39,993 nt of DNA. It comes from Streptomyces globisporus (GTDB lineage: Bacteria; Actinomycetota; Actinomycetes; Streptomycetales; Streptomycetaceae). Below the pieces are notes generated by a model. The model was not told the DNA's origin. It saw nothing but the letters and a program-made list of their open reading frames with translations, and did no database searches. The position numbers and the translations under genes were made by a program. This document shows positions 24,773-33,385 of the stretch, in pieces; position 1 is the first letter of the stretch, and every line of letters starts with the position of its first letter. Location of the stretch: contig NZ_QWFA01000091.1 of assembly GCF_003501885.1 (NCBI RefSeq), positions 1-39,993 of the forward strand, given 5' to 3'.

Positions 24773-26275
24773 TCAGCCGGCGAACCAGCGCTGGGGGCGC
24801 GGGTTGAGGTTCTGGTAGATGTGCTTGGACTCGCGGTACTCGGCGAGCCCGGTCGGGCCGAGCTCCCGTCCCGTGCCGGACTTCCCGAAGCCGCCCCACT
24901 CGGCCTGCGGGAGGTAGGGGTGGTAGTCGTTGATCCAGACGGTGCCGTGGCGCAGCCGTCCGGCGACCCGGCGGGCGCGGCCGGCGTCGGTCGTCCAGAC
25001 GGCGCCGGCGAGCCCGTAGTCGGTGTCGTTGGCCAGCGTGATGGCCTCTTCCTCGGTACGGAAGGTCTCGACGGTGAGAATCGGGCCGAAGGTCTCCTCG
25101 CGGACCACCTTCATCTCGCGGTGGCAGCCGTCGAGGACGGTCGGGCGGTAGAAGTAGCCGCCCTCGGGGAGCACGTCGCTGGGCTTGGGGCGTTCGCCGC
25201 CGGCCCGGACGATCGCGCCCTCCTCGCGGGCCGAGGCGACGTACGCCTCGACCTTGGCGAGCTGCTGGGCGGAGACGAGGGGGCCGCACTCGACGCCGTC
25301 GAGGGTGCCCCGGCCGAGGCGGATGGCGTCGGCGCGGCGGGCCAGCTCGGTGACGAAGCGCTCGCTGACCGAGTCCTGGACGATCAGGCGGGCCCCGGCG
25401 GAGCAGACCTGGCCACTGTGGAAGAACGCGGCGTTCAGCGCCTGGTCGACGGCGGTGTCGAAGCCCTCGTCGGTGGCGCAGGCGTCGGCGAAGACCACGT
25501 TGGGGTTCTTGCCGCCGAGCTCCAGGGCCACCTTCTTCACGGTCGGCGCGGCGGCCCGGGCCACCTTCGTACCGCTGGCGAGGCCGCCGGTGAAGGAGAC
25601 CAGGTCGACGTCGGGGTGCTCGGAGAGCCGGGCGCCCACCGGGTCGCCCGCGCCGGTGACGAGGTTGGCGGCCCCGTCGGGGAGCCCGGCCTCGGCGAGC
25701 AGCTTGATCAGGTGGACGGTGGAGAGCGGGGTGACCTCGCTGGGCTTGAGCACGAAGGTGTTGCCGGCGGCGAGGGCCGGGGCGATCTTCCAGCTGGCCT
25801 GGAGGAGGGGGTAGTTCCAGGGCGCGATGAGGGCGCAGACGCCGACGGGCTCGTGGACGACGATGCTGTGGACGTCGGGGTCGCCCGCGTCGACGACCCG
25901 GCCGCCGCTCTCGTTCATGACGAGGTCGGCGAAGTAGCGGAAGGCATTGGTGACGTCGTCGACGTCGACCCGGCCCTCCTCCAGGGTCTTGCCGGTGTCG
26001 CGGCTCTCGGTGATCGCGATCTCCTCGCGGTCCCGCTGGAGCAGCTCGGCGACCCGGCGCAGCAGCCCGGCCCGCTCGGCGACGGGCCGGTGCGGCCAGG
26101 GGCCGTCGTCGAAGGCGCGCCGGGCCGCCGCGATCGCCGCGTCGGTGTCCGCCACGCCGCCCTCCGCGACGACGGCCAGGACCGTGGCGTCGGCGGGATC
26201 GAGGACCGTGCGGGTCCCGCCCGATACGGCGGCGCGCCAGGTGCCGTCGATGTGGATGGTGCTGAGCTCCAGCAT
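24773..26275 (-). CDS. betB: Betaine aldehyde dehydrogenase
   Basis: 500-aa NAD(P)-dependent aldehyde dehydrogenase, second step of glycine betaine synthesis. The catalytic triad of the family is visible: Asn154 in APWNYP, Glu252 in LELGGKNP and Cys291 in SGQVCSAG. The cofactor loop FTGGLASGTKV and the C-terminal TVWINDYHPYLPQAEWGGFGKSG fit the BADH subgroup. ATG at 26275 gives MLELSTIHIDGTW; GGAAGG lies 11 nt upstream. The open frame extends 51 codons further, but that part is not ALDH-like. First gene of the five-gene choline operon. Confidence 0.94.
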   Translation of the reverse strand: MLELSTIHIDGTWRAAVSGGTRTVLDPADATVLAVVAEGGVADTDAAIAAARRAFDDGPWPHRPVAERAGLLRRVAELLQRDREEIAITESRDTGKTLEEGRVDVDDVTNAFRYFADLVMNESGGRVVDAGDPDVHSIVVHEPVGVCALIAPWNYPLLQASWKIAPALAAGNTFVLKPSEVTPLSTVHLIKLLAEAGLPDGAANLVTGAGDPVGARLSEHPDVDLVSFTGGLASGTKVARAAAPTVKKVALELGGKNPNVVFADACATDEGFDTAVDQALNAAFFHSGQVCSAGARLIVQDSVSERFVTELARRADAIRLGRGTLDGVECGPLVSAQQLAKVEAYVASAREEGAIVRAGGERPKPSDVLPEGGYFYRPTVLDGCHREMKVVREETFGPILTVETFRTEEEAITLANDTDYGLAGAVWTTDAGRARRVAGRLRHGTVWINDYHPYLPQAEWGGFGKSGTGRELGPTGLAEYRESKHIYQNLNPRPQRWFAG

Positions 26276-26405
26276 GTCGTGTTTAGCCTTCCGTGCCTGA
26301 AATGCCCCCTCCGGTTTCGGCCAGGGCATGCGCATGGCGGGCCGACATCCGGCGCACCAGCGGCCTGGACCCCTCCCCAGTCCGGCAGAATGTATGCCGA
26401 GAATT

Positions 26406-26434
26406 TCACGCAGAGTGATGCGCCTCACGCGTGA
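26406..26434. promoter_or_regulatory. Paired TCAC/GTGA repeats upstream of the bet operon
   Basis: TCAC-GCAGA-GTGA (26406-26418) and the palindrome TCACGCGTGA (26425-26434) start 19 bp apart and share TCACGC. They lie just upstream of the possible -10 box for betB, a position fitting an operator for a TetR/BetI-like or other regulator. No such regulator is encoded in the window. Confidence 0.4.
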
Positions 26435-26577
26435 CGGCCTCGGCGGGCCGCTACCCGGGCCCCCTCCCGAGCGGCCCGGTGCTGGTCAGACGGGTGATCG
26501 AGGGGCCGCCAGCCGGTGCGCCGCGTGCTCCCCCATCTCCGGCCCCGGTGAGCGTCGCGCGGGGCGCACCAGGTCCG

Positions 26578-26599
26578 GTCCCGGGTGCCCGTGCGGGAC
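26578..26599 (-). terminator. Hairpin after the ATP-grasp operon
   Basis: GTCCCG / CGGGAC with a 10-nt loop, 41 nt beyond the ATP-grasp stop on the minus strand. Confidence 0.4.
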
Positions 26600-26640
26600 A
26601 GCGTTCATCGCCGACCATCCCCCCGCCGAGTCGGTCCAAC

Positions 26641-27498
26641 TCACATGGCTGACCGCAAAGTTTCCACGGTTGAATCTTCGGCAACCAGGATCTTGCCCGG
26701 CGCCGCCGAGCGGAACCGCAGGTCCCGTTCGGGCACCAGGCCGAGGGGGCCCGCCGACCGGAGCACCACGTCGAGGGCGCGGTCGGGGTCGGCGGCGTAC
26801 ACCGTGCTGAACCAGGCCATGTTGGCCTCGACGACCGCCCAAGCGGGGGCGCGGCCGGGCCGGCGCATCCGTCCGACGTCCACGACGACGCCTCCGGGCA
26901 GGGTGTCCCCGCACTCCTCGGTGAGCCGGTGGGCGAAGGCGCGTACGGCGGCCTCCTGGGAGTGGCCTGCCAGCGGGGCGGCGTCGAGCCGCCCGTACAC
27001 GGCGTACTGGGACCCGGTGCGGATCTCGCCGTCCAGCAGGAAGAGCCTGAACTCGTCCTCCCAGGTGACGACTTCGCTGATCTGGACGAGCGGGTCGCCG
27101 GAGCCGGGCGGGGGCGGCGCCAGGCAGGAGCCGTCCGGGTGGATCGCGGCGGGGAAGCTCTTGTCGGTGGGCGGTTTGACGAAGAGCGGGCCGGTGCGGC
27201 GGCGGGCCTCGGAGAGGGGCACCCGGCGGACGTCGCGGCCGGTGAAGGCCGGCGGCAGGGCGTCCAGCCATCCGGCGTGCGGCTCCAGGAGTGCCACCCC
27301 GAGCGGACCGGTGACCCGGGCGGCGAAGCGCGGGCCTCCGTAGTAGTGCCCGTCCGCCCTCTCCCGGTAGCGCTCGGGCACCCCGTCGGCGGGCAGCACG
27401 GTGACCTCCATGCCGCGTCGGCGCGCCGCGTCGGACAGGAGGGAGGCCGTGCCGGAGCGGTGCGGCGCGAGCGCCAGGAACCCCGGTCCGGATGTCAT
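26641..27498 (-). CDS. ATP-grasp domain protein (R2K/DUF4343-like)
   Basis: 285 aa, predicted ATP-dependent carboxylate-amine ligase-type fold. Nucleotide- and metal-binding segments are LFVKPPTDKSF (about 105-115), VTWEDEFRLFLLDGEIR (144-160), GGVVVDVGR (202-210) and WAVVEANMAWFS (220-231), the last with the Glu/Asn pair that usually holds Mg-ATP. The layout fits the R2K clade of ATP-grasp proteins; their substrates are mostly unknown. ATG at 27498 has a strong GGGGGAGGGG ribosome site. It starts 34 bp after the CYP154-like gene in the same direction, so it is probably the third gene of that operon. It may ligate an amino acid or peptide to a product of the P450s; that is inference. Confidence 0.82.
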   Translation of the reverse strand: MTSGPGFLALAPHRSGTASLLSDAARRRGMEVTVLPADGVPERYRERADGHYYGGPRFAARVTGPLGVALLEPHAGWLDALPPAFTGRDVRRVPLSEARRRTGPLFVKPPTDKSFPAAIHPDGSCLAPPPPGSGDPLVQISEVVTWEDEFRLFLLDGEIRTGSQYAVYGRLDAAPLAGHSQEAAVRAFAHRLTEECGDTLPGGVVVDVGRMRRPGRAPAWAVVEANMAWFSTVYAADPDRALDVVLRSAGPLGLVPERDLRFRSAAPGKILVAEDSTVETLRSAM

Positions 27499-27532
27499 AC
27501 GGCCCCTCCCCCGCCTTCGTCCGGTCGCGCCG

Positions 27533-28786
27533 TCAGCCCAGGAGAACGGGGAAGGCGGCCATGTCGTTCTGCGTCATCACCGGCAGTTTGGTGATCTCCT
27601 CGTCCGGGACGGCGAGGCGGAGTCCGGGGAAACGCGCGAACAGGGCCGGCAGCGCGATACCCGCCTCGACGCGCGACAGCGCCGCGCCGGGGCAGATGTG
27701 CGGGCCGTGGCCGAAGGTCATGTGGCGGTTGCGGGTGGCCCGGGTGATGTCGAAGGCGTCGGCGTCGGGGCCGTGCTGCTCGAAGTCCCGGCCGATGGCC
27801 CGGTAGGAGATGACGACTCCCTCCCCCTTGCGGATCACCTCGTCGCCGACGGCTATGTCCTCGGTGGCGAACCGCATCAGCAGATGGGTGGTGGGGGTGT
27901 CCCAGCGCAGCGTCTCCTCGACCACCGCGTCCCAGCCGATCTCCCCGTCGAGCACCATGCGCAGCTGGTCGGGGTGGGAGAGGAGGGCGCGTACGGCGTT
28001 GAGGACGAGCCCGATGGTGGTCTCGTGCCCGGCGGCGACCATGGCCTTGAGGTTGCCCACCACCTCCTCCTCGGTGAGCGGTTCGCCGCCCTCCTCGGCC
28101 AGGATCAGCGCGCTGGTGAGGTCGTCCGTCGGCCGGGCGGTCTTCTCCCGTACGAGGTCGGTGTAGAAGGCGTCCAGTTCCGCCAGCAGGGCGAGGCGTT
28201 CGTCCTGCGGGGTGAGCATGGAGAAGAACGCCTTGTACTGTCGGGTGAGCATGGCGTGCTGGGACTCGTCGACGCCCATCAGCATGCCGACGACCTTCAT
28301 CGGCAGCGGCTGGGCGAACACCGCCTTCAGGTCGACGACCCCGTCCTCGCCGCGTGCGGCGTCGAGGGCGTCCAGCAGTTCGTCGGTGAACTTCTCGATG
28401 TCCGGGCGGATCGCCTCCAGGCGGCGGGGGGTCAGCGCCTGCGAGGTCTTGGTGCGCAGCCGCCGGTGTTCGGCCCCGTCGACGGTGAACATGGAGCGCC
28501 CGGCGTCGATCATGCCGATCAGCGGCCATGCACGTGTCACCACTCCGCTCTGCCACAGCCCCCAGGCGTCGATGTCCTTCACCAGCCGCGGGTCGACCAG
28601 GAGTTGGCGTGCCTCGGCGTGCCGGGTGACCGTCCAGGCCGGGACGCCGAGCAGGTCGATCCGGGCGAGGACCCCGGCGTCGCGCAGCCGTACGGTCTCG
28701 CCGTCCAGGTCCTGGACCATGGGGTCGATGGTGATGACCCCGGCGTTCCGGCCGGCTCGGGCGGCTTCGGCGTGCGGGCAGTTCAC
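27533..28786 (-). CDS. Cytochrome P450, CYP154-like
   Basis: 417-aa class I bacterial P450 with all motifs: I-helix AAGHETT (251-257), K-helix ETLR (291-294) and haem loop FGHGPHICPG (358-367, Cys365). It starts VNCPHAEAAR. GTG at 28786 overlaps the stop of the upstream P450 as GTGA, so both are translated together. In streptomycetes CYP154 members are often encoded directly after a CYP157 member inside conservons, and this pair matches that pattern, though the nearest conservon genes are 23 kb away. Active enzyme expected; substrate unknown (steroids, macrolides and aromatic compounds are known for CYP154). Confidence 0.93.
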   Translation of the reverse strand: MNCPHAEAARAGRNAGVITIDPMVQDLDGETVRLRDAGVLARIDLLGVPAWTVTRHAEARQLLVDPRLVKDIDAWGLWQSGVVTRAWPLIGMIDAGRSMFTVDGAEHRRLRTKTSQALTPRRLEAIRPDIEKFTDELLDALDAARGEDGVVDLKAVFAQPLPMKVVGMLMGVDESQHAMLTRQYKAFFSMLTPQDERLALLAELDAFYTDLVREKTARPTDDLTSALILAEEGGEPLTEEEVVGNLKAMVAAGHETTIGLVLNAVRALLSHPDQLRMVLDGEIGWDAVVEETLRWDTPTTHLLMRFATEDIAVGDEVIRKGEGVVISYRAIGRDFEQHGPDADAFDITRATRNRHMTFGHGPHICPGAALSRVEAGIALPALFARFPGLRLAVPDEEITKLPVMTQNDMAAFPVLLG

Positions 28787-30084
28787 AACGCGTCTCCTGT
28801 CGTGCGTACGGGGGTGAAGCGGACGGGCAGCGCGATCGTGCCGCGCAGGAAGGCGGACGGCCGGCGGACCAGGTCGGTGGCGGGTACGGCCAGTTCGAGG
28901 TCGGGCAGCCGGTCCAGCAGCACTTCGATGCCGGTGCGGGCGATGATCTCGGCGATCTCCTGGGCGGGGAAGGGGCAGCGGTACTCGCCGTGGCTGAAAG
29001 CGAGGTGGGCGCTGTTGCCGCCCTGCCCGGAGCGGACGGCGGATGCGGTGACCTGCTGCCGGATGTGGGGGTCGGCGTTGGCGGCGCCGAGGCCGAGCAG
29101 CAGCATGTCGCCGCGGGCGATGCTCCGGTCGCCGAGCCGGGTGTCGCGCGCGGCCCAGCGACCGGCCAGGATCTGGGTGGGGCCGTCCTCCCAGAGCACC
29201 TCGTTCATGGCCTCGGCGACGCTGTGCCGGCCGCCGGAGAGCGCGTCGGCGAACTGGTCCTCGGTGAGCATCAGCCGGGTGGAGTTGCTGATCCAGTCGG
29301 CGGTGGTCAGGTGCCCGGCGGCCGTGATGGCCATCAGGTCGAGCGCGTACTCCTCGTCGGTGAACGCACCCGGATGGGCCAGCATCCGCGAGGTCACGTC
29401 GTCGCCGGGCCGGGCTCGCTTGTCCGCGACGAGCCGCTGCATGTGCTCGCCGAAGCGCAGGTGCGCCTTCTGTGCGCCGGGCCCGCCGTCGGCGAGGTCC
29501 TTGAGCACGCGCGCGATATCGGCGCCCTCGTCGTCGGGGAAGCCGACGAGCCGGGCGAGCACGAGGACGGGCAGCGGCTCGGCGAACTCGGCGACGAGGT
29601 CGGCGGTCCCCCGGCTGCACACGGCGTCGATGAGCCGGTCGGCCAACTGCTCGCAGTGCTGCCGGATTTCGAAGGGGTCCACCCCTTCGAGGGCGGGGAC
29701 GACCATGTCGACATGGCGGCGGTGCTCGGCCCCGGCGGTGAAGTAGATGGACGGCATCGGCGTCCCCACCATGGGCAACAGCGGCCAGTCGGAGGGGATG
29801 TTGCCCCACTGGTTCCACAGGGAGACGTCCCGGGGGTACAACTCCCCGTCGCTGGTGACCTGGTGGAGTTCCCGGTAGCCGATCACCAGCCAGGCGGGAA
29901 AGCCGCCGGGCAGTTCGACCGGGACGACGGGACCGTGGTCGCGCCGCATGGAGCGGTAGAGCTCCTGGGGTTCGGTGTGAAAGCCGGGCCCGCCGAGCGC
30001 GACGGCACCCGCACCGGCGCCCATGGGACAGCTGCCGCCGGTACCGGTCGGGGACGCGGGCGTGGCGGACGAGGCGTTCGTCAT
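28783..30084 (-). CDS. Non-canonical cytochrome P450 (CYP157-like) lacking EXXR
   Basis: 433 aa, P450 fold by overall similarity to the conservon P450 at 1-1422, but several near-invariant residues are gone. The K-helix position reads NEVLW (294-298), so both Glu and Arg of EXXR are absent. The I-helix reads AAGHLTT (255-261), with Leu where the acidic residue should be. The haem loop FSHGEYRCPF (363-372) keeps Cys370 but has Phe in place of the following Gly. It may bind haem without normal oxygen activation, or act as a partner for the coupled CYP154-like enzyme. ATG at 30084; first gene of the three-gene operon, with a -10 box at 30149-30144. Confidence 0.88.
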   Translation of the reverse strand: MTNASSATPASPTGTGGSCPMGAGAGAVALGGPGFHTEPQELYRSMRRDHGPVVPVELPGGFPAWLVIGYRELHQVTSDGELYPRDVSLWNQWGNIPSDWPLLPMVGTPMPSIYFTAGAEHRRHVDMVVPALEGVDPFEIRQHCEQLADRLIDAVCSRGTADLVAEFAEPLPVLVLARLVGFPDDEGADIARVLKDLADGGPGAQKAHLRFGEHMQRLVADKRARPGDDVTSRMLAHPGAFTDEEYALDLMAITAAGHLTTADWISNSTRLMLTEDQFADALSGGRHSVAEAMNEVLWEDGPTQILAGRWAARDTRLGDRSIARGDMLLLGLGAANADPHIRQQVTASAVRSGQGGNSAHLAFSHGEYRCPFPAQEIAEIIARTGIEVLLDRLPDLELAVPATDLVRRPSAFLRGTIALPVRFTPVRTTGDAL

Positions 30085-30125
30085 CGTACGGACTCCAGTG
30101 GCGGCGACTTCGCGCGTTGCGACCC

Positions 30126-30131
30126 TACGAT
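30126..30131 (+). promoter_or_regulatory. -10 box TACGAT for a possible short plus-strand transcript
   Basis: TACGAT lies 18 nt before a perfect Shine-Dalgarno (AAGGAGGT, 30149-30156). A clear -35 is not seen. Confidence 0.3.
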
Positions 30132-30143
30132 CAACGCGGCACC

Positions 30144-30149
30144 ACTATA
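30144..30149 (-). promoter_or_regulatory. -10 box TATAGT of the P450/ATP-grasp operon
   Basis: On the minus strand TATAGT is a near-consensus -10, which would place the start site about 53 nt before the P450 ATG at 30084. An inverted repeat covers the adjacent upstream segment. Confidence 0.5.
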
Positions 30150-30153
30150 AGGA

Positions 30154-30166
30154 GGTTCCGTGAACC
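30154..30166. promoter_or_regulatory. Operator-like inverted repeat GGTTC-CGT-GAACC
   Basis: Perfect 5-bp arms placed between the -10 (30149-30144) and the expected -35 of the P450 operon; a repressor there would block the promoter. It also overlaps the start codon of the possible small ORF at 30160. Confidence 0.4.
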
Positions 30167-30258
30167 CTTGGGCCCCGTTCGCGCTCATTCTCGTCCGAAC
30201 CCCGAATGATGCGGGTCCACTTGTCACCGAATCGCCTACGACCCCTGCGGATCTTTGA
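30160..30258 (+). CDS. Possible small ORF, 32 codons, unknown
   Basis: GTG at 30160 is preceded by AAGGAGGT, a perfect match to the 16S anti-Shine-Dalgarno sequence, 3-4 nt away. The product would be MNPWAPFALILVRTPNDAGP followed by a Thr/Pro-rich tail ending PADL. A -10-like box lies upstream and a nested hairpin begins 10 nt after the TGA, which looks like a complete small transcription unit. Against it, only about 19 of 32 codons end in G or C, far below the neighbours. It may be a real small peptide, a leader, or chance. Confidence 0.3.
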   Translation: MNPWAPFALILVRTPNDAGPLVTESPTTPADL

Positions 30259-30268
30259 TCACAGGATC

Positions 30269-30320
30269 GGCGCCGGCGGAGTGAAGGCCGCCGTCGCCGA
30301 CGGTCAGGGCGTCCGGCGCC
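30269..30320. terminator. Nested hairpin between the P450 operon and the two-component system
   Basis: Outer stem GGCGCCGG (30269-30276) with CCGGCGCC (30313-30320); inside it CCGTC-GCC-GACGG. It could end the possible small transcript at 30160-30258. No U-run. Confidence 0.45.
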
Positions 30321-30417
30321 GCCTCGGGCCGCCCTCGCGCAGGTGAACGCGCCGGTTCCCTTCCCGGTTTCCGTGTACCGGAACCCGCCCCGGCCTCGCA
30401 CTGCCGTCCCGCCGCTC

Positions 30418-30423
30418 TACGAT
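30418..30423 (+). promoter_or_regulatory. -10 box TACGAT of the response regulator gene
   Basis: Ends 7 nt before the GTG at 30431, which predicts a leaderless mRNA. Confidence 0.5.
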
Positions 30424-30430
30424 CGGGGGC

Positions 30431-31148
<718 letters not shown>

Positions 31149-31156
<8 letters not shown>

Positions 31157-33245
31157 GCCACGGGGGCACGGCGCCCGGCAGCAGGAGCCGGACGGGGCCG
31201 GGCTGTCGCCGCTCCGGCCGGACCGGGCACGACCGCCGCTGCGGCGGCCGGATCGAGCACGGCTGCCGCTGCGGCGGAGTCTGCTGGGGCGGCTGCTCGC
31301 CGTCTCGGCGCTGGTCGCCGCGTGTTCGGTGGCGGCCACCGCCTGGATCGCCGTGCAGACCACCTCGGGCGCGATCAGGCAGGAGCAGGGGCAGAACCTC
31401 ACCGCGGACGCCCGGATCTACGACACCCTGCTGGAGTACGCCGCCCGGAATCCGACCTGGGACGGGGTCGGGGCGACGGTCCGGAAGCTGGCGCGGGAGT
31501 CGGGCCGCCGGGTCGCCCTGACCACGCAGGGCCGGCAGCCGCTCGCGGACTCCGCCACCGGGCCGACCGCCCCGGCGCTCCCGCCGCAGGCGTCGGCCGT
31601 GGTCGACCCGCTGTCCGTGGATACCGTTCTGGCCGCGCGCGGCGCCGACGGCCAGGGAACGGCGGCCGACCGGATCGACCCCCGGGCGGTGGGTCCTTTC
31701 CGGCTCTCGTCGGCCGACAGCCGGGCGTTGCGGCGGACGGCCGACGACCAGGTGGCGTGCCTGAACCGGGCGGGTATCGCCTCGGACGTGGTGGTCGGCG
31801 CGAGCGGCCGCCCCCGGGTGCAGATCGTGGGCAACGACCCCGAACGCGCGCTCGGGACCCGCTGCGATCTCGCCGCCCTGGACGCGCCGACCCGTTCGGA
31901 ACGCAAGGCGCTCGACGCGCTCACCGAGCTGGCCGACGCCTGCCTGAAGCGCCAGGGCCGCGAGGGCGTACGGCTGAACAACGATCTGTCCTGGGGCGAT
32001 CCGGTCCCGGTGGCCGTGCCGGGCGAACCCGGGGCGCTCGCGCCGCAGCCGGTTCCCGCGCCGCGCGACGCCCCGGCGGAGCAGGCCGCGCCGTCGGTCG
32101 AGATGCCGGAGCGGACCGGGGAGAACGACCGGGCCATCGCATCGTGTGTGGGCACGGCCCGGAGCGAACAGCTCAGTTCGTACGTGGCCTCCCCCGCCCT
32201 CCTCTTCATCGGCGACGAGGGCGGCGCGACGCTGCCCGGCTTCGACCTCTCCCCCACGAACACCGCCAGGATCGCCGGAGCCGCCGCGCTCGTGCTGGCC
32301 CTCACGGTGGGCGCGTCGGTGTTCGCGGGAGCCCGGCTGGTACGTCCGCTGCACGCGCTGACCGGCGCCGCGCAGCGGATGCGGGACGGGGAGCAGCCGG
32401 CGTCGGTGCCCGTGTCGGGGGACGACGAGGTCGGCCGGCTGGCGGCCGCGTTCAACGACATGTCGGCCCATCGGGCCCGGCTGGAGGACCAGCGCAAGGC
32501 GATGGTGAGCGATGTCGCCCATGAGCTGCGCACCCCGCTGAGCAACATCCGGGGCTGGCTGGAGGCCGCCCAGGACGGACTCGCCGACCCCGACCCGGCG
32601 TTCGTCTCCTCACTGCTGGAGGAGGCCGTGCTGCTCCAGCACATCATCGACGACCTCCAGGACCTGGCGGCGGCCGACGCGGGGGCGCTGCGCCTGCACC
32701 CGGAACCCGTCGAGGTCCGGGAGCTGCTGGGCCAGGTCGCCGCCGCGCACCAGGCGCGGGCGGAGAACGCGGGCGTCACGCTCGCCGTCACGGCGACCAC
32801 CCCGGGCCCGGCGCTGAGCGCGGACCCGGTCCGGCTGCGGCAGGCGGTGGGCAACCTGGTGTCCAACGCCGTACGGCACACACCGGAGGGCGGACGGGTC
32901 ACGTTGCGCGCGTACGTGGCGGGGCCGGACGACACCGAGCCGCTTGTCGCCGGGCCGGGCGCCTCCGAGCCGTTCGCCCCCGAAGCGGGCGGCGGGACGG
33001 TGGTGATCGAGGTGACGGACACCGGATCCGGGATTCCCGCGGACGACCTCCCTCATGTCTTCGACCGGTTCTGGCGCGCCGAGAAGTCCCGCAGCCGCCG
33101 CACCGGCGGCAGCGGCCTGGGCCTCGCCATCGTCCGCAAACTGGTCGAGGCGCACGGCGGCACGGTGGAGGCGACGAGCACCGAGGGCGAGGGGTCGGCG
33201 TTCGCCCTCCGGCTGCCAGGGAAAAGGCCACCGTCCGGCCACTGA
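31149..33245 (+). CDS. Sensor histidine kinase with a large Cys-containing extracellular domain
   Basis: 698 aa, long for the family. Residues 1-45 are an Arg/Pro-rich cytoplasmic tail containing a 10-residue repeat (RPDRARPPLR, RPDRARLPLR). TM1 is about 46-70 and TM2 about 375-397. Between them lies a sensor domain of about 300 residues with four cysteines (204, 239, 265, 333), which could form two disulfides. A HAMP domain (398-450) leads to the H-box DVAHELRTPLSN (His458), then the ATPase with N-box NLVSNAVRHTPEGG, G1 DTGSGIP, F-box FDRFWRAEKS and G2 GSGLGLAI. GTG start overlaps the regulator gene by 8 nt. Signal unknown. Confidence 0.95.
31185..31274 (+). repeat. Tandem 30-bp repeat inside the kinase gene
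   Basis: Units 31215-31244 and 31245-31274 match at 26 of 30 positions; 31185-31214 is a more worn third copy (EPDGAGLSPL in the protein). They encode the cytoplasmic N-terminal tail of the kinase. Confidence 0.8.
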
Positions 33246-33275
33246 TGATCCGGCCCTGATGCGATGACCACAGCG

Positions 33276-33295
33276 TTCTGACAGCTTCTTCATAT
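33276..33295 (+). promoter_or_regulatory. Direct repeat TTCTGACAGC / TTCTTCATAT, candidate response regulator site
   Basis: Two TTCT-N2-CA half-sites spaced exactly 10 bp apart, the geometry used by OmpR-family regulators, lie 31 nt after the kinase stop and 91 nt before the surface protein gene. A short inverted repeat CGCCA-GCC-TGGCG follows at 33301-33313. Confidence 0.4.
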
Positions 33296-33385
33296 CTCCA
33301 CGCCAGCCTGGCGGCATGCCCCGTCCCCGGTGCGAACCGGCATCCGGGACCGTCACGGGGCCGAGTCTGGAATGGAGCCATCCGT

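Larger units (their letters stand above)
26276..26640. other. 365-bp intergenic region upstream of betB
   Basis: No gene is supported. It contains a hairpin that may end the ATP-grasp operon (26578-26599) and TCAC/GTGA inverted repeats at 26406-26434 near a possible minus-strand -10 TACATT (26390-26395) for the bet operon. Confidence 0.55.

Noticed and set aside
30160..30258. Assignment of the 32-codon ORF as a graspetide precursor
   Set aside because: It has no recognisable core motif, the ATP-grasp protein is R2K-like and not of the graspetide ligase type as far as I can read, and the ORF is divergently oriented. Only the ORF itself is reported.
30081..30401. 106-codon minus-strand frame upstream of the P450 operon
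   Set aside because: Arg-rich shadow composition, and it would cover the promoter and hairpin.
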